A stretch of DNA of 9,943 nucleotides from Alphaproteobacteria bacterium (GTDB taxonomy: Bacteria; Pseudomonadota; Alphaproteobacteria; BOG-932; Roseiterribacteraceae): assembly GCA_903970575.1 (NCBI GenBank), contig CAJCJC010000502.1:1-9943 (forward strand). The letters run 5' to 3'. Each line of letters begins with the position of its first letter. The stretch's first letter is position 1. The translations under genes were made by a program, and so were the position numbers. This document shows, one piece after another, positions 1 to 5,357 of this stretch. The notes below the pieces were generated by a model. That model ran no database searches. It saw only the letters and a list, made by a program, of their open reading frames with translations, and was not told the DNA's origin.

Positions 1-177
1 ATCGGCCGGCGCCTGAACGCCAGGCTTCGCAGGATAGCGCCTCCGCTGCTCGTCGGGGCCGCGGTAATTGGCGTGGCCATCGGCGTCGTTCCAGGCATCC
101 TGCGTCGGCGCGAGGCGCGCAAACAAGACGCGCTCGACGCCAAAGCCATCCGAAGGCGCAACCGGGCGAAGGCCTGA
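1..177 (+). CDS. C-terminal end of an unidentified membrane-anchored protein (partial)
   Basis: Reading frame 1 is open from the window edge to a TGA at 175-177, giving 58 residues. They contain one hydrophobic stretch (about residues 13-34, PPLLVGAAVIGVAIGVVPGIL) between arginine-rich segments and a strongly basic tail ending RRRNRAKA. That fits a single membrane helix with a basic cytoplasmic tail. I do not recognise the family, and the N-terminal part lies outside the window. Its stop codon is immediately next to the stop of the convergent kinase gene (178-180). The opposite strand is also open here in the kinase's own frame beyond the kinase stop, and its codons look well biased too, so the coding strand is not certain. 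The plus-strand reading is preferred because of the clean membrane segment and the stop-to-stop junction, and because no good start is visible on the minus strand. Confidence 0.4.
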   Translation: MGRRLNARLRRIAPPLLVGAAVIGVAIGVVPGILRRREARKQDALDAKAIRRRNRAKA

Positions 178-1287
178 TCAGTTCGACTGCGCGCGTTTGG
201 GGATAGCGGGTCCGCTCGCGCGGCCATCATATTTATTCACGAACTCGATCATGATGATCGTGCCGGGTGGACCGCTGATCGCGAGCTTGCCGTCCACCTG
301 CCGCGCGAACGCCTTGATCAGCGACATGCCGAGGCTGGGTTGCCCGCCTTGCGCGATTTCCTGCGCCTCGGTCAGGCCCACACCGTTATCCTCGACGCTG
401 AAGCGGACCAGCCCGTCCGGCAGCGATTTCAGAACGATGCGGATCGCGCCCTGACGCCCCTGGGGAAAGGCGTGCTTCAACGCGTTCGTCATGGCTTCGG
501 TCATGAAAAGCGCCAGCGGCACGGCCCGGTCCGAAACGTCCCAGACGTCGTCCGCTTCAACCTCGATGGCGACCTGGGATTGGGAAATGCCATGCGACAA
601 CTGGATGCTGGCGGCAAGCTCCTGAAGGAAAGCGCCCAGGTTGACGGATTGCAGATCGTCGCTCTCGTAAAGGTAACGATGAACCAGAGCCAGCGCGCGG
701 ACGCGTGTTTGAATGTCGTTGAACGCCTTTTGACCGCTATCGCCCTGAACCGACTTCGCCTGCAAATTGAGCAGGCTGGTGACGATCTGAAGGTTGTTTT
801 TCACGCGATGATGAATTTCACGCAGCATCGCTTCCCGGGTTTCGACCGCTTCGCGCAGTTCCCGCTCCCGTCCCGCGATCTTGTCGGCCATCTCGTTGAA
901 GTTTAGCGCCAGGGTGCGCATCTCCGCCGGTCCGGAGATCGATGGACGCGCGTTCAAATCTCCGCGGCTATAGTCGCGAGCGGCCTGCGTCAGACGCCTT
1001 ATCGGACGGCCGATCTGAATATCCGTCATCAGCCACACCACGCCCATCGCGACCAACCAGACGGCGATCGGCCCAAGGACCAGCACGTCGCGCGCGGCTT
1101 GGCTGTCATTCGCCTCCGACCAACCCAGCGCCACGAGATACGCCACGATCGGCAGCACAAGGATCGACAGCGCCAGCGTCAGCCGGGAACGAATGCTTCG
1201 CACCTCGTTTCCGTCCATCCGGTTAGCGCCGTCCGATCGCGTAACGCCGTCCGGTCGGACGGCGGGGGGGCTGGCCAAGCTGCTCAA
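178..1287 (-). CDS. Membrane-bound sensor histidine kinase, HAMP + HisKA_2 + HATPase
   Basis: This is an autophosphorylating sensor kinase of the HisKA_2/HWE-related group common in alphaproteobacteria, where such kinases often feed PhyR and the general stress response. Order of domains: two membrane helices (about residues 36-56 and 68-88) with a very short periplasmic link of about 11 residues, a HAMP linker (89-140), a HisKA_2 dimerisation domain with EIHHRVKNNLQ (phospho-acceptor probably His160), then the ATPase domain with N-box EAMTNALKHAF, G1 box VEDNGVGL and G2 box SLGMSLI. The almost absent sensor loop suggests sensing through the membrane or HAMP rather than a periplasmic ligand. 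The start is doubtful. The in-frame TTG at 1287 gives 369 residues, and an internal ATG at 1218 gives 346. A better placed ATG-ATG at 1294-1289 is out of frame by one base because of a C7 tract. Partner regulator and signal are not in the window. Family assignment is firm; the role in general stress is inferred from the family and the upstream promoter. Confidence 0.93.
   Translation of the reverse strand: MSSLASPPAVRPDGVTRSDGANRMDGNEVRSIRSRLTLALSILVLPIVAYLVALGWSEANDSQAARDVLVLGPIAVWLVAMGVVWLMTDIQIGRPIRRLTQAARDYSRGDLNARPSISGPAEMRTLALNFNEMADKIAGRERELREAVETREAMLREIHHRVKNNLQIVTSLLNLQAKSVQGDSGQKAFNDIQTRVRALALVHRYLYESDDLQSVNLGAFLQELAASIQLSHGISQSQVAIEVEADDVWDVSDRAVPLALFMTEAMTNALKHAFPQGRQGAIRIVLKSLPDGLVRFSVEDNGVGLTEAQEIAQGGQPSLGMSLIKAFARQVDGKLAISGPPGTIIMIEFVNKYDGRASGPAIPKRAQSN
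1245..1264. repeat. Perfect 9-bp inverted repeat at the start of the kinase gene
   Basis: CGCCGTCCG is followed after two bases by its exact reverse complement CGGACGGCG. A further direct copy of CGCCGTCCG lies at 1228-1236. The element sits between the candidate TTG start (1287) and the internal ATG (1218). It is therefore either translated as part of a Pro/Asp/Gly-rich N terminus or, if the ATG is used, a hairpin in the leader ending about 27 bases upstream of the start. No T-run follows, so it is not a terminator. Confidence 0.55.
1264..1270 (-). repeat. C7 homopolymer near the kinase start
   Basis: Seven G on the plus strand read as C7 in the kinase coding strand, encoding the Ser-Pro-Pro of the proposed N terminus. 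Just upstream, an ATG-ATG pair (1294-1289) lies seven bases after a GAGAG purine run (1306-1302). Its frame becomes the kinase frame if one C is removed. The tract is thus either a sequencing or assembly indel, a slippage site, or irrelevant if translation starts at 1218. Confidence 0.5.
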
Positions 1288-1473
1288 GCATCATCCATTC
1301 GCTCTCTACTCTCTATCTCGGCGAGTATTTACAGGAAAAGATCGAAAAAAGCCGCATCCACCGCCAGAAATAGAATTGGCGTCCGGCGCCGATACGCGTC
1401 CGGCGTTCAATCCGATTATGGCCGATATGGAATGATGATTTGAACGCGCCACCTGTTGCCTCGCTGCCAAATC

Positions 1474-1495
1474 GGCGACTGCCTTAACAGCCGCC
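1474..1495 (-). promoter_or_regulatory. Stem-loop in the kinase leader transcript
   Basis: Read leftward, GGCGGCTG-TTAAGG-CAGTCGCC folds as an 8-bp stem with a 6-base loop. One of the eight pairs is G-U, which pairs in minus-strand RNA but is an A-C mismatch in plus-strand RNA, so the structure favours a leftward transcript. It lies about 40 bases inside the transcript predicted from the promoter at 1537-1561. No T-run follows. Function unknown; it may be chance in a GC-rich leader. Confidence 0.3.
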
Positions 1496-1536
1496 ATGAT
1501 GACGGACGCGTCGCCATGCCTAACAAGTGTTCGAAT

Positions 1537-1561
1537 AACCGCCGCCAACCCGCTAAGTTCC
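1537..1561 (-). promoter_or_regulatory. EcfG-like (general stress sigma factor) promoter upstream of the kinase
   Basis: On the minus strand GGAAC (1561-1557) is followed after exactly 16 bases by GGTT (1540-1537) and then ATTCG. The known alphaproteobacterial EcfG consensus is GGAAC, 16-17 bases, then CGTT. The -35 is perfect and the -10 differs only in its least constrained first base. It points at the kinase gene with a leader of about 240 bases. It lies downstream of the DUF1328 terminator, so the kinase would have its own stress promoter. Confidence 0.5.
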
Positions 1562-1597
1562 AAAAATTTCACACTGAAAATACGGGTTAACGCCTTC

Positions 1598-1637
1598 AAA
1601 AAAAGAGCTTTCCATCGCGTGTGGCGACGGAAAGCTC
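1598..1637 (-). terminator. Rho-independent terminator of the DUF1328 transcript
   Basis: Read leftward, GAGCTTTCC pairs with GGAAAGCTC (1637-1629 with 1613-1605). The stem is extended by four more pairs (TCGC/GCGA) past one mismatch around a 5-base loop. It is followed directly by seven T (1604-1598). It lies 100 bases after the DUF1328 stop codon and before the kinase promoter, so it separates the two transcripts. Confidence 0.88.
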
Positions 1638-1737
1638 CGAGTCAGGACCTAACAGGATGAGGGATGTCACTACCTGTCATTCAACAAAACGAGAGCGAAA
1701 CGCAAAAGTTCCACGGAATTCACAGGCTGATTATTTT

Positions 1738-1917
1738 TCAGATCGAGGGGGGACGACGGCCCGAGATAAGATGCCAGACCAGCGAGACGAGGAAGAGTAT
1801 CAGGAAAAGAACGAACAGGATTTTCGCGATCGACACCGCGCTTCCCGCGATTCCCCCGAATCCAAGCGCCGCCGCGATGATGGCGATGATAAAAAACGTG
1901 ATAGCCCAACCGAGCAT
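1738..1917 (-). CDS. DUF1328 (YtjA-like) small two-helix membrane protein
   Basis: A 59-residue protein made almost entirely of two membrane helices (about residues 4-22 and 29-51) joined by a glycine-rich turn containing [11 protein letters not shown], the hallmark of the DUF1328/YtjA family, with a short basic tail (GRRPPSI). The length matches the family. The molecular function is unknown; family members are widespread in proteobacteria and often found among stress-induced genes. The ATG at 1917 is chosen because GGGAG lies about eight bases upstream and the family normally begins at this methionine. A GTG at 1941 would add eight residues but destroys that spacing. The gene is monocistronic, lying between its own EcfG-like promoter (1989-2014) and a strong terminator (1598-1637), which points to stress-induced expression. 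Confidence 0.9.
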   Translation of the reverse strand: MLGWAITFFIIAIIAAALGFGGIAGSAVSIAKILFVLFLILFLVSLVWHLISGRRPPSI

Positions 1918-1988
1918 GTTCCAAGTCTCCCAATATGACACGGAAGAGCCCCGGCGAAGTCGTTGGAGGGTCTCCAGATCGCTGGATT

Positions 1989-2014
1989 AACCCTGTGATT
2001 TGGGCCCAGGTTCC
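1989..2014 (-). promoter_or_regulatory. EcfG-like promoter of the DUF1328 gene
   Basis: On the minus strand GGAAC (2014-2010) is followed after 17 bases by GGTT (1992-1989) and AATCC. This fits the EcfG consensus (GGAAC, 16-17 bases, CGTT-type -10). Transcription would begin near 1980, leaving a leader of about 65 bases before the ATG at 1917. The -35 begins only a few bases beyond the T-run of the peroxiredoxin terminator, so the two units are packed without spare sequence. Confidence 0.65.
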
Positions 2015-2017
2015 TCG

Positions 2018-2062
2018 AAAAAACCGCAGGGAATCGGCGACGTCGCCATCGCCGATTCCCTG
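2018..2062 (-). terminator. Rho-independent terminator of the peroxiredoxin gene
   Basis: Read leftward, CAGGGAATCGGCGA (2062-2049) pairs perfectly over 14 bp with TCGCCGATTCCCTG (2040-2027) around an 8-base loop. It is followed by CGG and six T (2023-2018). It starts 18 bases after the peroxiredoxin stop codon. Both the strand and the gene served are clear from the position of the T-run. Confidence 0.92.
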
Positions 2063-2080
2063 CCCGTCCGCGGCGCGGGC

Positions 2081-2557
2081 TTAGATCCGCGCCAACATGA
2101 ACTCGGCGCTCGAGACCTCGAACGCCCCAGGCTTTTCGACTTCCAAATCCTTAACCACGCCATCCTCCGCGTACAGCGCGAAACGCTGCGAGCGCGTCCC
2201 GAGGCCAAATCCGCTGGCGTCCAGCTCAAGCCCCAGGGCCTTGGTGAAATCCGCGTTGCCGTCCGGCAACATTTCGACCTTGCCCTCGGCCTTGTTGTGA
2301 TCGCTCCACGCCTTCATCACGAAGGGATCGTTGACGGCGAGGCAAACGACGCGATCGACCCCTTTCGCGGCGAACGCATCGGCGCTTTCGATAAAGCCCG
2401 GCAGATGCTTCATCGAGCAGGTGGGCGTGAACGCGCCAGGGACAGCGAAGAGAACGACCTTGCCCTCGAACAAGGCGTCGGTGGAGATTTCCTCCATGCC
2501 GCTCGGCCCGATGCGCTTCAACGTCATCGAGGGTATCTTGTCGCCAACTTTGATCAT
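2081..2557 (-). CDS. Prx5-type peroxiredoxin (thiol peroxidase)
   Basis: A 158-residue redoxin-fold protein that reduces hydrogen peroxide and organic hydroperoxides in the cytoplasm. The peroxidatic motif PGAFTPTC places Thr44 and Cys47, with a supporting arginine near 125 (QRFALY); the positions match the Prx5 family closely. A second cysteine (Cys72, in VVCLAVND) is present. There is no cysteine in the C-terminal segment where the resolving Cys of human Prx5 sits (the end reads AFEVSSAEFMLARI), so it probably works as a 1-Cys enzyme recycled by glutathione/glutaredoxin or another thiol. The start at 2557 is chosen because GGAGA lies about five bases upstream. The ATG at 2569, four codons earlier, has no ribosome site and would overlap that sequence. 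The gene is divergent from yqgE across about 160 bases and ends in its own terminator. Confidence 0.93.
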   Translation of the reverse strand: MIKVGDKIPSMTLKRIGPSGMEEISTDALFEGKVVLFAVPGAFTPTCSMKHLPGFIESADAFAAKGVDRVVCLAVNDPFVMKAWSDHNKAEGKVEMLPDGNADFTKALGLELDASGFGLGTRSQRFALYAEDGVVKDLEVEKPGAFEVSSAEFMLARI

Positions 2558-2606
2558 TTTTCTCTCCATGATTGGTTAAGCGTCAATGCGCGAGGGATTA
2601 CGCGGC

Positions 2607-2635
2607 GGAACGCCGCTTGTCGAGGCAAGTGTTCC
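2607..2635. promoter_or_regulatory. Imperfect dyad with GGAAC boxes on both strands, between the peroxiredoxin gene and yqgE
   Basis: GGAAC (2607-2611) and GTTCC (2631-2635) flank an inner CTTG/CAAG inverted repeat. Each GGAAC faces a GTT-type box on its own strand: plus strand GGAAC-N18-TGTT, minus strand GGAAC-N18-CGTT. The spacer is one base longer than the accepted EcfG range (16-17), so promoter activity is uncertain. On the minus strand it would start transcription about 45 bases before the peroxiredoxin ATG. The dyad could instead be a binding site for a dimeric regulator. Confidence 0.35.
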
Positions 2636-2720
2636 AATTCAATGTAGGGATTCCGTGCCGTCTATCGGAAATTGTGCTAACGGCGACCGGAGACTGCAAT
2701 TTTGCCCTCATAACGTACCG

Positions 2721-3305
2721 ATGCCGAACATAAACCCCTCCTCGCTCACATCGCCGACATGGCTAAACGGGCATCTCCTGATCGCCATGCCCGGGATGCA
2801 GGACCCGCGCTTTGGGCGTACCGTGCTCTACATCTGCTCTCACTCTCCGGAAGGGGCCATGGGGCTGATCATCAATCGCACCTATGACGAAATCCGGTTC
2901 GCGGACTTGATGAACCAGCTTGGAATCGTGGGCGACGTCACGCGGGAACTGCCCGTGCATTTTGGAGGGCCGGTCGATTCCAGCCGCGGCTTCGTGCTGC
3001 ATTCCGCCGATTTTCAGGCGGACCAGACCCTCGTCGTGAACGGCAGTGTCGCGTTGACCGCGACGAAGGACATTCTTCAGGCGATCGTGCAGGGCGATGG
3101 CCCAAATCGGGCAATCTTCGCGCTGGGCTACGCCAAGTGGTTCGCGGGCCAACTCGATTCCGAGATTCAGGCGAATGAATGGCTGACCGCGCCAGCCGAC
3201 AAGGATTTGATCTTCGACAGGGCGCTCGACACCAAATGGGAGCGCGCGATCGGACAGCTTGGCTTCAATCCGGCGATGCTGTCTGGCGAAGCCGGCCACG
3301 CCTAA
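2721..3305 (+). CDS. yqgE: UPF0301/YqgE (AlgH-like) protein
   Basis: A 194-residue protein of the YqgE/AlgH family. Family hallmarks are visible: LNGHLLIAMPGMQDPRF, VLYICSHSPEGAMGLIINR, VHFGGPVDSSRGFVLH, and the C-terminal FALGYAKWFAGQLDSEI followed by the W-rich NEWLTAPAD and LIFD. It is a soluble cytoplasmic protein with no signal peptide. Its biochemical role is not established, although AlgH was linked to alginate regulation in Pseudomonas. The ATG at 2721 is chosen because conserved sequence begins about ten residues later and the length matches the family. The frame is open back to 2586, but that stretch is the intergenic region. No good Shine-Dalgarno sequence precedes the ATG. The gene converges with the acetyltransferase gene, leaving only nine bases between the two stop codons. 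Confidence 0.92.
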   Translation: MPNINPSSLTSPTWLNGHLLIAMPGMQDPRFGRTVLYICSHSPEGAMGLIINRTYDEIRFADLMNQLGIVGDVTRELPVHFGGPVDSSRGFVLHSADFQADQTLVVNGSVALTATKDILQAIVQGDGPNRAIFALGYAKWFAGQLDSEIQANEWLTAPADKDLIFDRALDTKWERAIGQLGFNPAMLSGEAGHA

Positions 3306-3314
3306 GGCCAATCC

Positions 3315-3917
3315 CTAGGGCCTCGTATCGTGAGACAAAAGCGCGAATGTGAGGTGATCGCGCCAGTCGCCTGCGATCATCAGATACTGGCGCGCGTATC
3401 CCTCGCGGACGAAGCCCGATTTTTCAAGAACGCGCCGGCTGGCGATATTCTCCGGCAGACACGCGGCCTCGATCCGATGCAGCCTCAGCGTCTGGAAGGC
3501 GAACTGAACGATAAGACCGACGGCCTCGGTCGTATAACCACGCCGCGCGAATTTCTGCCCGACCCAATATCCGAGCGTCGCCGTCTGCGCCACGCCGCGC
3601 CGTACCTGGGTCAACCCGATTCCCCCGATCAATTGGCCGGTATCGCGCGCCGATATGTGGAAGCTGTAGCCTTCGTCGCTCTTCCATTCCGTTGTCAGTC
3701 TGCGAAGCCGCCGGACATACGCGCTTTCGCTGAGCGCGTCGCTTGGCCAGGTAGGCTCCCAGGGGGACAGGTAATCCCGGCTTTCGCTCCTAACCCCCGC
3801 CCAGGCGTCCCATTCGTCGACCTGCGGCGGTCGCAAGAACACCGCCTGCCCCTCCAGACGGGCGGGCGCCGTCGATATCGCGTTGGACCGGTTAAGCCGG
3901 ATCATAGAGGCGTGCAT
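3315..3917 (-). CDS. GNAT N-acetyltransferase, RimJ/RimL type
   Basis: A 200-residue acetyl-CoA-dependent transferase of the RimJ/RimL subgroup, which acetylates N-terminal alanine or serine of ribosomal proteins or small amines. Visible features: the start of the fold at LEGQAVFLRPP (residues 21-31), the acetyl-CoA loop GYWVGQKFARRGYTTEAV (116-133), and the C-terminal RimJ signature LHRIEAACLPENIASRRVLEKSGF (146-169) with REGYARQYLMIAGDWRDH after it. Family assignment is firm; the substrate is not readable from sequence. The start at 3917 has an AAGGGGG run directly in front, close for a ribosome site. The ATG at 3905 is an alternative that leaves the domain intact. It follows the M16 peptidase gene by 23 bases on the same strand, an arrangement common in alphaproteobacteria, so the two are probably co-transcribed. 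Confidence 0.9.
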   Translation of the reverse strand: MHASMIRLNRSNAISTAPARLEGQAVFLRPPQVDEWDAWAGVRSESRDYLSPWEPTWPSDALSESAYVRRLRRLTTEWKSDEGYSFHISARDTGQLIGGIGLTQVRRGVAQTATLGYWVGQKFARRGYTTEAVGLIVQFAFQTLRLHRIEAACLPENIASRRVLEKSGFVREGYARQYLMIAGDWRDHLTFALLSHDTRP

Positions 3918-3940
3918 CCCCCTTAAGATTGACTATCCAA

Positions 3941-5326
3941 TCAGGAAAAGCGGCCAGCGATCCGGTCGAAGGATTCCAGCCGAGAAATTGGACCGAGCGC
4001 GGCGACGGTCGGCTTCGCCGCGAACAACGCCGACGCGGCCCGCTTGACGGCCCCGCTGTCGACTTCGTCGATTCGCGCGATGATCTCCTTGACCGAAACC
4101 GGACGGCCGAACAGGAGAAGATGCTGGCCCAGTTGCTCCGCCCGCGACATGGTGCTTTCCAGCGACATCAGCAATCCGGCCTTGATTTGCGCCCGCGCCC
4201 GGCTGATCTCGGCCTCGGTGACCTTTCCGGCGATTTCCTGAAGTTCCCCGCAGACGACGGGCACAAGCTCCTCGATCTTGTCGGCCCCGGTGCCGGCGTA
4301 CACGCCGAACACGCCGCCGTCGCGATAAGCGGAAGCGAAGGTATAGATCGCGTAGACGAGGCCGCGCTTTTCGCGAACTTCCTGAAAGAGACGCGACGAC
4401 ATCCCCCCGCCAAGCACCGTCGAAAGCACGGATTGCGGGTAGTAATCGCCATGGCCGATGGCCGCGCCCTGAAAGCCGAGCACGAAATGAAGCTGCTCGA
4501 GATCCTCGTCCTCGCGAAAATCCCCGCCCGCGTAGCGGACCGCCTGCGACGGCGGCGGCTGAGCCGCCGGCAACGAGTCGAACGCCAATAGCGCCTGATC
4601 GACCAGGCGATCGTGATCGACGGCGCCGGCCGCCGTCAACACCAGCTCGGCGGGCACGTAATGCGTGGCCAGATAATTCGTCAGGGCCGAGCGGGACATC
4701 GTGGCGACGGTGTCGGGCGTGCCCAGAACCGGTCGGCCCATGGGCTGTTCCGGAAACGCCGCAGACTGGAAATGGTCGAAAATAATGTCGTCGGGGGTGT
4801 CGTTGGCCTGGCCGATTTCCTGCAGAACCACCGACCGCTCGCGGCCGAGCTCGGTCTCGTCGAACAGGGAATGCTGAAGCAAATCGGCGACGATATCGAC
4901 CGCGAGCGCCACATCCTCTTTCAGGACGCGCGCGTAATACGCGGTGTTCTCGCGGGCCGTATAGGCGTTCATCTGGCCGCCGACCGCCTCGATCTCTTCC
5001 GCGATCGCCTGGGCGTTGCGACGCGTCGTGCCCTTGAACAGCATGTGTTCGAGAAGATGCGCGACGCCGTTCTCGGCCTCGGTTTCGTTGCGCGCGCCGC
5101 AGCTCGTCCAAATTCCGACCGTCGCGCTTTCCACGCCCGGCATCGTATCCGTCGCCACCCTAAGGCCATTCGGCAAGGTCGTGACGCGAATGCTCGCATT
5201 GCCGCTATCGAATTCGGAAGACGCAGTACCAGAGGTCGGCGCGGTTAGGCCTGTGATTAAATCGCGATGATCATGATGTTCCATGGCGGGACTATAGGCT
5301 GGGATAGGACGCTTTGCACGCGTCAC
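3941..5326 (-). CDS. M16 zinc metallopeptidase (mitochondrial-processing-peptidase-like)
   Basis: A zinc endopeptidase of the M16B family, the bacterial relative of the beta subunit of mitochondrial processing peptidase. The inverted zinc motif HLLEH gives His90, Glu93 and His94, and the distal glutamate Glu170 lies in RERSVVLQE. The second half holds the substrate-binding signature GGGMSSRLFQEVREKRGLVY, so one chain carries both the catalytic and the binding element and probably dimerises. Length 461 residues against about 420 for the family, with an extra variable N terminus (about 45 residues, no clear signal peptide). The GTG at 5326 is preferred because AAGG lies four bases upstream. The ATG at 5284 (447 residues) lacks a ribosome site but is a real alternative. 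It lies between the aminotransferase gene (31-base gap) and the acetyltransferase gene (23-base gap), which suggests one leftward operon. Confidence 0.93.
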   Translation of the reverse strand: MTRAKRPIPAYSPAMEHHDHRDLITGLTAPTSGTASSEFDSGNASIRVTTLPNGLRVATDTMPGVESATVGIWTSCGARNETEAENGVAHLLEHMLFKGTTRRNAQAIAEEIEAVGGQMNAYTARENTAYYARVLKEDVALAVDIVADLLQHSLFDETELGRERSVVLQEIGQANDTPDDIIFDHFQSAAFPEQPMGRPVLGTPDTVATMSRSALTNYLATHYVPAELVLTAAGAVDHDRLVDQALLAFDSLPAAQPPPSQAVRYAGGDFREDEDLEQLHFVLGFQGAAIGHGDYYPQSVLSTVLGGGMSSRLFQEVREKRGLVYAIYTFASAYRDGGVFGVYAGTGADKIEELVPVVCGELQEIAGKVTEAEISRARAQIKAGLLMSLESTMSRAEQLGQHLLLFGRPVSVKEIIARIDEVDSGAVKRAASALFAAKPTVAALGPISRLESFDRIAGRFS

Positions 5327-5357
5327 CCCGCCTTTTGCCTGAAAAACCCGTCGATTT

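Larger units (their letters stand above)
1288..1597 (-). other. Kinase leader and intergenic region, no gene supported
   Basis: This stretch of about 310 bases lies between the DUF1328 terminator and the kinase. A TTG-initiated leftward reading frame (97 codons, 1599-1306) crosses most of it. It has weak third-position GC bias, no Shine-Dalgarno sequence and no recognisable domain, and it begins inside the T-tract of the terminator, so I do not call it a gene. The region holds an EcfG-like promoter (1537-1561), a minus-strand hairpin (1474-1495), and a purine-rich run (GAGATAGAGAGTAGAGAG, reading leftward up to 1302) that could supply ribosome binding for the kinase. Confidence 0.5.

Noticed and set aside
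1187..1219. Plus-strand GGAAC followed after 15 bases by CGTT inside the kinase gene
   Set aside because: Spacing is short for an EcfG promoter, it lies inside a coding region on the opposite strand, and there is no rightward gene to drive.
1306..1599. Leftward 97-codon reading frame in the kinase leader
   Set aside because: It starts with TTG inside the terminator T-run, has no ribosome site, weak third-position bias and no recognisable domain; it does not resemble the anti-sigma factor NepR, which I looked for because of the stress context.
2586..2720. Upstream extension of yqgE to an ATG at 2586
   Set aside because: The added 45 residues are not family-like and cover the intergenic dyad; the family length and conserved start fit the ATG at 2721.
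3303..3320. Small AGGCC/GGCCT hairpin between yqgE and the acetyltransferase gene as a bidirectional terminator
   Set aside because: The stem is only about five pairs and neither side has a T-run.
3933..5111. Long Arg/Gly-rich leftward frame overlapping the M16 gene
   Set aside because: It is a frame-shifted shadow of the M16 peptidase gene with the low-complexity Arg/Gly/Ala composition typical of such shadows in GC-rich DNA.
5330..5357. TGAAAA/TTTTCA repeat between the aminotransferase and M16 genes as a terminator
   Set aside because: The stem is short and AT-rich with no GC-rich core, so it is unlikely to stop transcription within the proposed operon.
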